Positions 49,653 to 58,425 of a stretch of 64,000 nt of DNA are shown here, piece after piece. The stretch's first letter is position 1; every line of letters begins with the position of its first letter. The translations under genes were made by a program, and so were the position numbers. The stretch spans positions 372,001-436,000 of the forward strand of contig JACRQF010000010.1 of the NCBI GenBank assembly GCA_016222825.1. The letters run 5' to 3'. Under the pieces are notes generated by a model. The model worked only from the letters and a program-made list of their open reading frames with translations, did not search any database and was not told the DNA's origin. Origin of the DNA: Verrucomicrobiota bacterium (GTDB lineage: Bacteria > Verrucomicrobiota > Verrucomicrobiia > CAIQCK01).

Positions 49653-50858
49653 TCACCGCTGCGCCCAAGGCTGCGCCTTGTCGTGCGGCTGCAAGGTGTG
49701 AACACGATCTCCGATGTAGAGCTTCCCGGGCGATGCTGTCAGGGTGTGAACGCGGTCTCCCACGTAGATTTTTGCCGGAGGCGGAGAGACCGGCCTGAAG
49801 GGGATGAGGGCATCGCGCGCTTTGCCCGCTTCCTTGGCAGCGATCCCGCCGCTCATGTCCTGCCGGTATGCGGAAGGCCCGTCGCTTCTCTTCCCAGGGC
49901 TTGGCGCCGTGGCCGCCATCTGAATCCCTCTTCCGGCAGACGCCGCGCTCTTCACGGCATTGGCGGTCACTTCTGTCTGATTCGATGCGGGCTTGATTAA
50001 GAAGGCCGTCTTTCCCGCAAGAGAGTCTTCAGCCACCAGCCCTTTATCCAGCCCGGCTTTGGAAGCGGCGACGCTGGCCTTGGCCCGTGTGGTGACTGGA
50101 GACGTTGGCGCTGACGGTTTCCCCTCCCGATCTTTGCCCGGTTCCGCCGCCGCCCTTGTTTGGGCCGCCTTGGACCGCTTCTTTTCGCTGACTCCTCGCT
50201 TGCCGGCCACTTGCTCGGCATACTTGTCACTGCTTGCAAGGCCCTCTCGAATCTCAGAGAACTTCCCCGCAATCAACTCGCGCCGTTTCTCCTCGTTGAC
50301 TTCGTTCTGGATCATCCGGGAAATCACCGACAGCGCCCAGGCATCCTTGGCGTTCTTGTCTATGTATTCCTTCGAGGTCAGACGCTTCCCCGACAGTTTG
50401 ATCGAGTCGCTCCACGCCTCGTGCAATCCTTTGAGGAACTCCCAGTTCGCGGACGCGTGAACCGGGCTCTTCCCGGCTACCATCGCTTCGATATCCGGAA
50501 CATAGAACCGGAGGCTTTTCTCAAACCACCTCTCCGCTTCCGCGGAATACTGCCTGGCCCTGGCTTCGTCCTTGGCGAAATACGCCATGCTGAGGAGTTT
50601 CTTGCCCTTGAAATACGCCTTCAAGGCATTCTCCTCCGTAGCCACTTCGGGACCGCTGGAAACGTCAACCTCCCCGGCTGCAACCGCAGCATACGAAACC
50701 TCATGCGCGCCCTTCGCGGTTTCAGCGCCGTTCTCGTCCCGCCCTTGGTCCAACTCGCGGTCACAACCCGTGCCCGCAACAAGCAGACCCAACAGAAGAA
50801 CCATCAGCCCATACAGCCCAGCCTTCTGGCGAGGAATCCACGCGCCTGCCAGCAGCAA
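49653..50858 (-). CDS. Lipoprotein with Lys/Ala-rich linker and C-terminal GDRVHTL repeats
   Basis: About 401 residues. The lipobox is LVAGTGC. The start is unsure: TTG 50858 gives a basic n-region (WIPRQKAGLYG) before the hydrophobic core, ATG 50804 gives a very short signal, and the frame stays open to 51047. The mature part has a helical domain (ALKAYFKGKKLLSMAYFAKD, AEAERWFEKSLRFYV), then a low-complexity Lys/Ala/Ser/Thr region. It ends with two copies of (I/L)Y(V/I)GDRVHTL. It is not related to a family I recognise. It lies 105 bases from fmt on the same strand. Confidence 0.62.
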   Translation of the reverse strand: MLLAGAWIPRQKAGLYGLMVLLLGLLVAGTGCDRELDQGRDENGAETAKGAHEVSYAAVAAGEVDVSSGPEVATEENALKAYFKGKKLLSMAYFAKDEARARQYSAEAERWFEKSLRFYVPDIEAMVAGKSPVHASANWEFLKGLHEAWSDSIKLSGKRLTSKEYIDKNAKDAWALSVISRMIQNEVNEEKRRELIAGKFSEIREGLASSDKYAEQVAGKRGVSEKKRSKAAQTRAAAEPGKDREGKPSAPTSPVTTRAKASVAASKAGLDKGLVAEDSLAGKTAFLIKPASNQTEVTANAVKSAASAGRGIQMAATAPSPGKRSDGPSAYRQDMSGGIAAKEAGKARDALIPFRPVSPPPAKIYVGDRVHTLTASPGKLYIGDRVHTLQPHDKAQPWAQR

Positions 50859-51237
50859 CGCGCAGCCCCGTTGTGCCTTGATCGTCCCACCAAGGAAACA
50901 GGACCGGATCCGACTCCGCGAATCATCCCAAACTGCCCAATACGAATACGCTTGCATGTCATCTTGGCCGCTCTCAAAGGAAGCCCAATACAGCCCTTCG
51001 AGACGCGCCCTCCGAACTCGACCCATGTCGGCGACTTTAGCATCCAAACCAGCATCATCAACGGCAAATCCGTTGGAAGAAACGGGCTGGGACTGTTCGA
51101 CCGGCGAATTTCCCCGTCAGTCCCGATGAAAAGAGGCAAACCGCATCGTCCAGAACGCACACCGCGTCTCTGGCAACACGAACACGGCACCGGATGTTGG
51201 TCCGGCCTTACAAAGGCCGGCCGTCAAATTCCGCCGA
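50859..51237. other. Intergenic stretch upstream of the lipoprotein gene
   Basis: 379 bases if the lipoprotein gene starts at 50858. The frame of that gene remains open to 51047, so part may be coding. It contains a hairpin next to the bactofilin 3' end (51202-51220). I recognise no other feature. Confidence 0.3.
51202..51220. terminator. Hairpin after the bactofilin gene
   Basis: ccggcctt (51202-51209) pairs with aaggccgg (51213-51220) around a 3-base loop, 17 bases beyond the bactofilin stop. There is no T-run on either side, so it may be a weak or factor-dependent terminator. Confidence 0.4.
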
Positions 51238-51687
51238 TCAACGCTTCCCAAACAGGTTGCCACGCGGATCCGGCCGGGCTGCCACGCTGGCCGCCGCGGC
51301 GGAGGACGCCGCCGACCGGTTTTCGGCCTTGGCAGCGCCGGTTTCGCCCGTCGCGCTGGGCGTGATCTCGGCCTTGCCGGAGAACGCCACGCCTTCCTCG
51401 ATCGCGAGACGCTTGGCCTTGAGGTCGCCGACCATGCGCGTGGAGGACTTCAGTTCAATCCGCTCGCGGGCCGTGATGTTGCCCTCGATGGTGCCTTCCA
51501 CAACAATGGAGTTCACCGTCGTGTTGCCCTTGACCGAACCGGTCTTCCCAACCGCAACGTCGTGCCCGCAAGCGACGTCGCCTTCGACTTTGCCGTCAAT
51601 CTGAAGCGAGCCGTTGGTCTTGATGTTGCCCGTGACTTCCGCGTCCGCCGTGATGATGGACTGCGAGTTGCTCCCTGTTGTATCCAT
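51238..51687 (-). CDS. Bactofilin (polymer-forming cytoskeletal protein)
   Basis: 149 residues from ATG 51687; AGGAG lies 12 bases upstream, and a TTG four codons earlier is the alternative start. The beta-helix core (about 10-110) shows the regular pattern ADAEVTGNIKTNGSLQIDGK, VEGDVACGHDVAVGKTGSV and EGTIEGNITARERIELKSST. The tail is Ala/Ser/Asn-rich and disordered. Bactofilins polymerise without nucleotides on the membrane and organise cell-wall enzymes or polarity. The gene is divergent from fabI. Confidence 0.92.
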   Translation of the reverse strand: MDTTGSNSQSIITADAEVTGNIKTNGSLQIDGKVEGDVACGHDVAVGKTGSVKGNTTVNSIVVEGTIEGNITARERIELKSSTRMVGDLKAKRLAIEEGVAFSGKAEITPSATGETGAAKAENRSAASSAAAASVAARPDPRGNLFGKR

Positions 51688-52010
51688 TGTTTGTTCCAAG
51701 CTCCTGGTTAATTAGTCTGACAGATGCCGGACATATTGCCTTGCCCGCAGGTCTGAGGCAAGTGTTTTGCTGACAGACTTCAACTTCGATTGACATCGCC
51801 GCCTCCCGCAAAGATGATTGCCGCCTTGAAAACATGTGAGACCCATGGCGGCAGAAGCGGCGTATCGGCTTCAAGGGCCTGCGCATCTCCTTTTCTCAAG
51901 CGGCCCGCCGCTCTCTTTGCGCCCCAGACAAGCATGGCGTAAACTGACTGGCTTGCGCCCGGATTGCGCCGTCGCTTATAACGGATTCGCAGGAACGGAA
52001 GTAACAACCT
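51688..52010. other. Divergent intergenic region, bactofilin / fabI
   Basis: 323 bases without a convincing gene. The bactofilin leader (51688-51730) includes AGGAG on the minus strand. A plausible fabI promoter lies at 51953-51981. Confidence 0.4.
51953..51981 (+). promoter_or_regulatory. Possible sigma-70-type promoter of fabI
   Basis: ttgcgc (51953-51958) and ttataa (51976-51981) are separated by 17 bases and lie 29 bases upstream of the fabI ATG. The match is moderate and unproven. Confidence 0.4.
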
Positions 52011-52826
52011 ATGACACCCAAACTACTCGAAGGAAAACTCGGCATCGTCTTCGGCGTCGCCAGCAACCGCTCCATCGCGTGGGCCATCGCCCAAGCGTGG
52101 CACGCCGCCGGCGCGCGGCTCGCTTTCACCTACCAAGGGGAGCGAATCAAGGAGAACGTCGAGGAGTTGGTCGCGTCCTTCGGCAAGGATACGCCCCTTT
52201 ATCCCTGCGATGTGACCCGCGACGAGGATATCGAGGCGGTGTTCGCCAACGTCCAGCACGACTTCGGCAAGCTGCATCTTGTGCTGCATTCGCTGGCGTT
52301 TGCGCCCAGGGAAGCGTTGGAGGACGAATTCATTAAAACTTCCCGCGAAGCGTTCCGTGTGGCGCACGATGTCAGCGCCTATTCGCTCGTGGCCCTCACG
52401 CGAGGCGCCGTGCCGCTGATGACCGAAGGCGGCAGCATCATGGCGCTCAGCTTTTACGGCAGCGAAAAGGTCGTGCCTCACTACAACGTCATGGGCGTGG
52501 CCAAGGCGTCGCTCGAAGCCTCCGTCCGCTACCTCGCCTTCGACTTGGGCCGGAAAAACATCCGTGTCAACGCCATCAGCGCCGGCCCCGTCAACACGCT
52601 CGCCGCGCGCGGCATCAGCGGTTTCACGAAGATGATGCGCATCTACCCTGAAGCCGCGCCGTTGAAACGCAACATCGAGCTGCGCGAACTCGGCGACACC
52701 GCCACGTTCCTCGCCTCGGAGATGTCCAGCGGCATCACGGGCGAGATCATGTATGTGGACGCCGGCTACAACATCATGGCCATGAACGTCGCGCCGTTTG
52801 AAAAGGCCGCGCAGCAGCCCGGCTGA
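52011..52826 (+). CDS. fabI: Enoyl-[acyl-carrier-protein] reductase (NADH) FabI
   Basis: 271 residues. GKLGIVFGVASNRSIAWAIA is the FabI-type nucleotide-binding start. LVLHSLAFAPREALE and the catalytic pair Tyr-x6-Lys in PHYNVMGVAKASLEASVRYL follow, then GRKNIRVNAISAGPVNTLAA and the C-terminal GITGEIMYVDAGYNIM. It reduces enoyl-ACP in fatty-acid elongation. It heads a plus-strand set with the DUF503 and fusion genes. Confidence 0.95.
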   Translation: MTPKLLEGKLGIVFGVASNRSIAWAIAQAWHAAGARLAFTYQGERIKENVEELVASFGKDTPLYPCDVTRDEDIEAVFANVQHDFGKLHLVLHSLAFAPREALEDEFIKTSREAFRVAHDVSAYSLVALTRGAVPLMTEGGSIMALSFYGSEKVVPHYNVMGVAKASLEASVRYLAFDLGRKNIRVNAISAGPVNTLAARGISGFTKMMRIYPEAAPLKRNIELRELGDTATFLASEMSSGITGEIMYVDAGYNIMAMNVAPFEKAAQQPG

Positions 52827-52859
52827 TGTTCCGGCCGCCGCCGAAGCCGGGGACTCTTC

Positions 52860-53141
52860 ATGACCATCGGTTATCTGGAAATTGATCTGAGCTTCCCGGA
52901 GGCGCAGTCGCTCAAGGACAAGCGGCAGATTCTGATGAGCCTGAAAACCAAGCTGCGGCAGGTGTTCAACATCTCCGTCGCTGAGATCGGCGAGCAGGAC
53001 CTCTGGCAATCCGGCAGGCTCGGCATCGTCACCATCTCCAACGAGCAGCAGCACGCCAACGAAGTGCTGTCGAAGGTCGCCGGTTTCGTCGAGCGGTTTG
53101 ACGGCACCGTGATGCAGGATTACCGGACGCAATTCATTTAG
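52860..53141 (+). CDS. DUF503 (YlxP-like) protein
   Basis: 93 residues. IGYLEIDLSFPEAQSLKDKR then RQILMSLKTKLRQVFNISVA, EIGEQDLWQSGRLGIVTIS and a C-terminal helix fit the DUF503/YlxP alpha-beta fold. In other bacteria the gene lies in ribosome-maturation clusters near rbfA or infB; here it lies between fabI and an RNA-modification gene. The function is unproven. Confidence 0.88.
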   Translation: MTIGYLEIDLSFPEAQSLKDKRQILMSLKTKLRQVFNISVAEIGEQDLWQSGRLGIVTISNEQQHANEVLSKVAGFVERFDGTVMQDYRTQFI

Positions 53142-53146
53142 CCCGC

Positions 53147-54613
53147 GTGGAACCTCTTGTCCTTTTCGAAGACGATCATCTGCTGGCGGTCAACAAACCC
53201 GCCGGCATCAACACGCACGCGCCCGACCGATTCGCGCCGGAGGGGCTGCATGAATGGTTGCAGCGCCGGCGCGGCCAGCCGTTGGCCATCCACCACCGCC
53301 TCGACAAGGAAACCAGTGGTGTGCTCGTCTTCGGCAAGAGCACGGCCGCCAACCGCGGCCTCACGGAGCAATTCGAGGCGAAGGCGGTGCGCAAAACCTA
53401 CCTCTTCCTGACCGCTGCCGCACCGCCCCTGAAACCGCTGCGAGCTTCCTCCCCCATTGACGGCAAGCCGGCCACAACCTCGTTCGAGCCGGCCGGCCAT
53501 TGCGGGCGCTTCGCTTTGCTGCGCGCTGCGCCGGAAACCGGCCGCACTCATCAAATCCGTCTGCACGCGGCCCAGAACGGCTTCGCCGTTGCCGGTGACG
53601 TGCTTTATGAGACACCGGTCACTCCCCTGCCCCGCCTGATGTTGCACGCCGCGTCGCTCGAACTGCGTCATCCCCAGACCGGCCAGACGCTGCGCTTCGA
53701 CGCGCCAACGCCCGCGACGTTCCCCACTCCCGACTGGCTGACGGCGGCGCGGGAATTCCGCACGCTGCTCTTCGATCCCGCCGACACCAACGCATGCCGG
53801 CTCATTAGCGGCGCAGCCGACGGTTTTCCCGACGCCATGGTGGACCGCTATGCCGACCGCTTGCTGGCGCAGTGGTATGCCCAGCCCAATCCGGCCCTGC
53901 GCGAAGCATTTGCCGCCGGGAAGCTGGTCGAGCGTTCGATGGAAAAGCAACCGACGGGCGAAACCGCCGCACCGGAGGCGCGCTTTGAAATCGTTGAGAA
54001 CGGCCTGAAGTTCCTCATCAGCCTCGATGCCGGCTACTCGACGGGCTTGTTCCTCGACCAACGCGAGAACAGGCGCCGTTTGCTCGCGAGAAACCTGCGC
54101 GGCAAGACCGTGCTGAACACCTTTGCTTATACCTGTGCCTTTTCCGTGGCCGCGGCGCGCGCTGGAGCCGTCGCCACAAGCCTCGACCTCTCGAAGCGAT
54201 ACCTCGACTGGGGCCGCGACAATTTCCGGCTGAACGGCATCAACCCGGAGGAGCACGACTTCATCTACGGCGATTGCTTCGACTGGTTGGCGCGGCTGGC
54301 GAAGAAAGGGCGCAGCTATGACATGGTGCTGCTCGATCCGCCGACGTTCTCAAAGGTGAAGAAAGGCCGGCCGTTCAGCGCGGAGAAGGATTATGCCAAG
54401 CTCGTCGCCTTGGCCGAGCCGCTCGTGAAGGCCGGCGGCACGCTGTTCTGCTCGACCAACGCCCGATCCCTCAATCCGCAACGGTTCATGGACGCGGTCC
54501 AGCAGGGCGCGCCGCGCGCGCAGCGGATGGAATTCGCGACGCAGCCGTTTGACTTCCGTGTTGCCTCCGGCGAGAGACCCTACCTCAAGACAGTTTGGGC
54601 GGAGTTGGACTGA
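53147..54613 (+). CDS. Fusion of RluA-type pseudouridine synthase and class I RNA methyltransferase
   Basis: 488 residues from GTG 53147, five bases after the DUF503 stop. Residues 1-190: pseudouridine synthase with LLAVNKPAGINTHAP, catalytic Asp in IHHRLDKETSGVLVFGKS and RTHQIRLHAAQNGFAVAGD. Residues 200-488: an RlmI/RlmK-like (COG1092) methyltransferase with YSTGLFLDQRENRR, VLNTFAYTCAFSVAAARAG and LLDPPTFSKVKKGRPFS. No S4 or PUA domain is seen. It would make pseudouridine and a methylated base in the same rRNA, probably 23S; the exact sites are unknown. It overlaps the convergent membrane-protein gene by 29 bases. Confidence 0.88.
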   Translation: MEPLVLFEDDHLLAVNKPAGINTHAPDRFAPEGLHEWLQRRRGQPLAIHHRLDKETSGVLVFGKSTAANRGLTEQFEAKAVRKTYLFLTAAAPPLKPLRASSPIDGKPATTSFEPAGHCGRFALLRAAPETGRTHQIRLHAAQNGFAVAGDVLYETPVTPLPRLMLHAASLELRHPQTGQTLRFDAPTPATFPTPDWLTAAREFRTLLFDPADTNACRLISGAADGFPDAMVDRYADRLLAQWYAQPNPALREAFAAGKLVERSMEKQPTGETAAPEARFEIVENGLKFLISLDAGYSTGLFLDQRENRRRLLARNLRGKTVLNTFAYTCAFSVAAARAGAVATSLDLSKRYLDWGRDNFRLNGINPEEHDFIYGDCFDWLARLAKKGRSYDMVLLDPPTFSKVKKGRPFSAEKDYAKLVALAEPLVKAGGTLFCSTNARSLNPQRFMDAVQQGAPRAQRMEFATQPFDFRVASGERPYLKTVWAELD

Positions 54614-55169
54614 CCACCGGCGGCTTGGGTTGTCTGCCCAACAGGGCGATCAAGCCGGCGCCAAGTCCCATCGTCAACACCACCGCAAACACTGCCGCGC
54701 CGAGGAATGGCAGCAGCACCACCATGCTCAGCACCACGCCGCCGAGCAGCGTTGAGGGAAACGCATGGTCCGCGCGCGGGCTGTTCATGCTGAAATACAT
54801 CCGGCTACCGAGCAACCGATACGCCGCCGCCGCGCCGAAGACCGTCACCACTGCCAGCCCGATGCTCGCGACGCCACCCAAGAACTTGCCCAAGCCGTGG
54901 GCCTGTCCAGCCACGTGCGTTGCGAGCCACAAGATCAACACTCCCAACACGCCAACCACCAGCGACGACCACGGGCCGCGCTCCATGCTCTCCGATGCGC
55001 GCCGCAGGAACCTCGGAAACACCGCTTGCAGCACCAGCGCCATCGGCACGCCGCCCAAGGTGCCGATCAGCCATCCGACCAACAGCAGCCCGACGTATCT
55101 TTCCATGCCAAACGCTCCTAGCCCAACCGCCGCGCCCAGTCCCATCAACGCCAACGCCACAGGTTTCAT
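54585..55169 (-). CDS. Polytopic membrane protein in an ECF-sigma operon
   Basis: 194 residues with about five or six helices (VALALMGLGAAVGLGAFG, YVGLLLVGWLIGTLGGVPMA, SLVVGVLGVLILWLATHVAG, IGLAVVTVFGAAAAYRLLG and two more), ending in a Pro/Lys tail. No family is recognised. Its start overlaps the stop of the anti-sigma-like gene by 4 bases. Its 3' end runs 29 bases into the opposite-strand fusion gene. It may sense or execute the response of the sigma factor; this is inference. Confidence 0.7.
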   Translation of the reverse strand: MKPVALALMGLGAAVGLGAFGMERYVGLLLVGWLIGTLGGVPMALVLQAVFPRFLRRASESMERGPWSSLVVGVLGVLILWLATHVAGQAHGLGKFLGGVASIGLAVVTVFGAAAAYRLLGSRMYFSMNSPRADHAFPSTLLGGVVLSMVVLLPFLGAAVFAVVLTMGLGAGLIALLGRQPKPPVVSPTPPKLS

Positions 55170-55459
55170 AGAATCTCCTCGATCTCCCGCACACCCACAA
55201 ACTCACCGACCCGGTCCGACAACTCCAGTGTCGCCATCGCAACCGACACCGACCAGTCGCGCACCGTTTCCGTCGTCGCCACCATTTGCTCCGGCAGGCT
55301 CGCCGTGCTTGCGAACAACAGCGCCGCCAGCACCGCCGTTTGCCCGCCCACCAGCCACGTCACCGATGGCGGTCGCTGCCACGCGCGCACGTCGCCCATC
55401 ACCCGCGCGGCCAGCTCCGCCGGCGGATTCCTCAGTTCCCGCAACGCATCTGCTCTCAT
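55166..55459 (-). CDS. Anti-sigma-factor-like single-pass membrane protein
   Basis: 97 residues. A cytosolic N-terminal part of about 33 residues (DALRELRNPPAELAARVMGD) is followed by one helix (LVGGQTAVLAALLFAST) and a periplasmic C-terminal part. It lacks a zinc-finger HxxxCxxC motif, so it is not a classical ZAS anti-sigma. The assignment rests on position: ATG 55459 overlaps the ECF sigma stop (ATGA). Confidence 0.65.
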   Translation of the reverse strand: MRADALRELRNPPAELAARVMGDVRAWQRPPSVTWLVGGQTAVLAALLFASTASLPEQMVATTETVRDWSVSVAMATLELSDRVGEFVGVREIEEIL

Positions 55460-56025
55460 AAGCCTCTCTCCAGTTCTGCTTTCAAGAACCGCCGAGCCCG
55501 GTGCAGTGTCACCTTCACGTTCGCCAGGCTCTCGCCAAGCATCGCGCCTATCTCGGCCAGCGGCAGTCCTTCCTGATAGCGCAGGTTGAACATCGCCCGC
55601 GCCTTCTCCGGCAACTGCGCCAGCGCCGCCAGCAACGCCGGCTCCAACTCCTTCGCGTGGCTTCGCGGCACCGCAGCCGGTTCGGCCACCTCTTCCAGCG
55701 ACACCGTTTGCAGCCGGCGCTTCTGGATGAAGTTGATCGCCGTGTTCGTCGCGATCGTCATCAACCACGTCTTGAACGCCCAGCGCGGGTTGTAATGCGC
55801 GAGATATTTGAATGCCTTCACAAAACTTTCCTGCGTCAGGTCCATGGCGTCTTCCGGCCGGCGCACCATCCTCAGCATGTGCGTATAGACACCCGATTGG
55901 TGCCGTTGGAGCAACCCGGCGAACGCATCCGTGTCACCAGCCAGCACCAACTCCACGGTGGCACGATCTACCGCCGCGTGCGCCGCTTCCGGTCGTCTTG
56001 TGCCGCCGTCCGCTGGTTGCTCCAT
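55456..56025 (-). CDS. ECF-type RNA polymerase sigma factor
   Basis: 189 residues from ATG 56025; ATG 56043 is also possible. Region 2: DAFAGLLQRHQSGVYTHMLR, EDAMDLTQESFVKAFKYL and FKTWLMTIATNTAINFIQKR. Region 4: LLAALAQLPEKARAMFNLRY, GLPLAEIGAMLGESLANVKV and HRARRFLKAEL. This is a complete ECF sigma. It heads a three-gene overlapping operon and probably controls its own transcription. It lies 150 bases downstream of rplQ. Confidence 0.93.
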   Translation of the reverse strand: MEQPADGGTRRPEAAHAAVDRATVELVLAGDTDAFAGLLQRHQSGVYTHMLRMVRRPEDAMDLTQESFVKAFKYLAHYNPRWAFKTWLMTIATNTAINFIQKRRLQTVSLEEVAEPAAVPRSHAKELEPALLAALAQLPEKARAMFNLRYQEGLPLAEIGAMLGESLANVKVTLHRARRFLKAELERGL

Positions 56026-56175
56026 TGCTATCTTCTTATACATCCGTCTCGCGGGGAGGTTACACCGGCGCGAAAGGAAACTCCATCGCCACCACGCCAG
56101 GCATGAAAACGCAGAAGGCGCGGAAGTTCATGACTCCCACGCCCTCGTGCGGTTGATTGGTTAAGCGGCGCCTTG

Positions 56176-56580
56176 CTAGGTCGTCGCGGCGGGCTTTGGC
56201 GGCTCGGCGGCGGGGGCCTCGGGGGCCGTCTCCACCCATTCGAGCAACGCCAGCTTGGCGCTGTCGCCGATGCGCTGGTTGAGCTTCACAATGCGTGTGT
56301 AGCCGCCGCTGCGGCCCTGAAACTGCGGGGCCACATCCTTGAACAGCTTGGCGACAACGTCCTTCTGACGCAGCGCAGCCAAAGCAAGGCGGCGATGATG
56401 CAGCGTGCCTTTCTTGCCAAATGTGATGACGCGGTCGGCGAGCCGGCGCGCGGCCTTGGCTTTTTCCAGCGTGGTCCGCACGCGACCGTGAAGGACGAGG
56501 CTGGAAACCAGATTGGCCAGCATCGCGTTGCGGTGCTCGCTCTTGCGGCCGAGTTTGATGGTGCGTTTTCCGTGGCGCAT
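56176..56580 (-). CDS. rplQ: 50S ribosomal protein L17
   Basis: 134 residues. MRHGKRTIKLGRKSEHRNAM starts the family, with LVLHGRVRTTLEKAKAARRL and GGYTRIVKLNQRIGD. A short Ala/Pro-rich tail (APEAPAAEPPKPAATT) follows. It is the last gene of the alpha operon, 29 bases after rpoA. Confidence 0.96.
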   Translation of the reverse strand: MRHGKRTIKLGRKSEHRNAMLANLVSSLVLHGRVRTTLEKAKAARRLADRVITFGKKGTLHHRRLALAALRQKDVVAKLFKDVAPQFQGRSGGYTRIVKLNQRIGDSAKLALLEWVETAPEAPAAEPPKPAATT

Positions 56581-56609
56581 GGTGTTCTTGCTTTATCCTT
56601 TCAGCAGCC

Positions 56610-57665
56610 TTACTCCTTCACCTCTTCTTCGATGGAACCTGCCTCGGCAGGCTTCTCCGGCGCCGGACCGGCTTCGAGCAACGCCAAATCGAATTTCATG
56701 CCGAGTTGCAAGCCAAGCCCGGACAGTTTGTCTTTGATCTCGTTGAGCGACTTCTTGCCGAAATTGCGATACTTGAGCATCTCGGCCTCGGTCTTCATCG
56801 CAAGTTGGCCAACGCTGGTGATGTTGGCGTTGTTCAGGCAGTTCGCAGCGCGAACGCTCAGTTCGATTTCGTTGACGGACATGTTCAGGAGCTTGCGCAG
56901 GCGCGCGTTCTCGTCGCTCACCTTCTCCTGCGCGGCCTCAAACTCGACCGGCTCCTTGCCGTATTCGCAGAACGGATCGAGGTGATGGCGCAGGATGTGG
57001 CTGGACTGCATCAATGCGTCGTCCGGCGTCATGCGGCCGTCGGTCCAGATTTCGAGAATCAGCTTGTCGTAGTCGGTGCGCTGGCCAAGGCGTGTGTTCT
57101 CCACGCTGTAGCGCACACGGCGCACGGGCGAGAAGATCGAGTCAAGCGGGATGATGCCGATGGGCATGTCGGGCCTCTTGTTCTTCTCAGCCGGACGGAA
57201 GCCGCGAGCGACCTCGACGGTCAGTTCCGCCTCGAACTTCATCTTCTTGTCGAGCGTGCAGATGTGAACGTCGGGATTGATGATCTCGATCGTGTTGTCG
57301 GTCTTGATGTCCGCGGCGGTCACAGCGCCTTCCTTGTTCGCGAGCAACAGAAGCTGGCGCGGCTCCTTGGACTGGGACTTGAACAGGATCTTGCGAAGGT
57401 TGAGGATGATGTCGGTAGCATCTTCAACGACCCCAGCCATCGTGGCGAACTCGTGGTGCGCGCGCAAGGACTCGTCAAACTTGACGGTGGTCAGCGCGGC
57501 GCCTTCCAGCGAGCTGAGCAACACGCGGCGAATGGAGTTGCCGATGGTGTGGCCGTAGCCGCCCTCAAAAGGTTCGGCGATGTATCTGGCGTAGGTGGGT
57601 GTTGCGGTGGCCTCGTCCTTGGTCAACCGCTTGGGCATTTCGAAACGTCCGAGTCGAACTGGCAT
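56610..57665 (-). CDS. rpoA: DNA-directed RNA polymerase alpha subunit
   Basis: 351 residues. The N-terminal dimerisation domain has EPFEGGYGHTIGNSIRRVLL, SLEGAALTTVKFDESLRAHH, RRVRYSVENTRLGQRTDYDK and LILEIWTDGRMTPDDAL. The C-terminal domain has VNEIELSVRAANCLNNANIT and RNFGKKSLNEIKDKLSGLGL. An acidic tail of about 20 residues (EKPAEAGSIEEEVKE) follows. It lies 140 bases after rpsD. Confidence 0.97.
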   Translation of the reverse strand: MPVRLGRFEMPKRLTKDEATATPTYARYIAEPFEGGYGHTIGNSIRRVLLSSLEGAALTTVKFDESLRAHHEFATMAGVVEDATDIILNLRKILFKSQSKEPRQLLLLANKEGAVTAADIKTDNTIEIINPDVHICTLDKKMKFEAELTVEVARGFRPAEKNKRPDMPIGIIPLDSIFSPVRRVRYSVENTRLGQRTDYDKLILEIWTDGRMTPDDALMQSSHILRHHLDPFCEYGKEPVEFEAAQEKVSDENARLRKLLNMSVNEIELSVRAANCLNNANITSVGQLAMKTEAEMLKYRNFGKKSLNEIKDKLSGLGLQLGMKFDLALLEAGPAPEKPAEAGSIEEEVKE

Positions 57666-57805
57666 TGTGTCCTCCTGCGAGTTTGATCTGGCCGGTTGGC
57701 GACTTCACCGCCGCTGACTTCGCGGTCGCTTCAGCGCGGGAACGCCCGCCGGCCCATATACTCGCGTTTGTTATTAACGTCCTCTGTCTATGAACTACTC
57801 TGCGA

Positions 57806-58414
57806 CTACCGCGAATAGAATTCAACAATCGCCTGCACGTTGGCGATCGGCTGGATCTCGTCCGCCGTGGGCATGCGACTGATGGTGCCCTTGGCAGCTT
57901 CCTTTTCCAGTGTCACCCATGCCGGCACGGCGCGAACCGCGGCCGACTCCAGGCTCTTGACGACCATCTGCCGCGAGCGAGCATTCTCGCGCGCCTCGAT
58001 GACGTCGCCAGGTTTCACGTTGTAAGAGGGAATACTGACGCGGCGGCCGTTGACCTTGAGGTGACCGTGCGTCACCAACTGGCGCGCTGCCGGACGGCTC
58101 GGCGCGTATCCAAGCCGGAAAACAACGTTGTCGAGACGCATCTCCAGAATCTGAAGGAGTGTATCGGCGGTGTTGCCACGGCGCTTCTTGGCTTCCTCGA
58201 AGCAGCGGCGGAATTGCCGCTCCAAGAGGCCGTAGCAGTAACGCAGCTTCTGCTTTTCAGCGAGGCCGCGGGCGTAGTCGGTCAGCTTCCTGCGCGCGCG
58301 CGGGCCGTGCTGGCCGGGCGGATAGGCGCGCTTCTCGAGCACTTTGTGGGCGCCGAAGACGGGCACGCCGTAGCGGCGGCTGATGCGTTGTTTGGGTCCT
58401 TTGTAACGAGCCAT
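57806..58414 (-). CDS. rpsD: 30S ribosomal protein S4
   Basis: 202 residues, standard length. RYKGPKQRISRRYGVPVFG, QHGPRARRKLTDYARGLAEK, QKLRYCYGLLERQFRRCFEE, then the S4 RNA-binding motif LDNVVFRLGYAPSRPAARQL and VTHGHLKVNGRRVSIPSYNV. The four zinc-binding cysteines of some S4 proteins are lacking. A TACG-type repeat lies 12 bases upstream of its start. Confidence 0.96.
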   Translation of the reverse strand: MARYKGPKQRISRRYGVPVFGAHKVLEKRAYPPGQHGPRARRKLTDYARGLAEKQKLRYCYGLLERQFRRCFEEAKKRRGNTADTLLQILEMRLDNVVFRLGYAPSRPAARQLVTHGHLKVNGRRVSIPSYNVKPGDVIEARENARSRQMVVKSLESAAVRAVPAWVTLEKEAAKGTISRMPTADEIQPIANVQAIVEFYSR

Positions 58415-58425
58415 AGGTCAATGAT

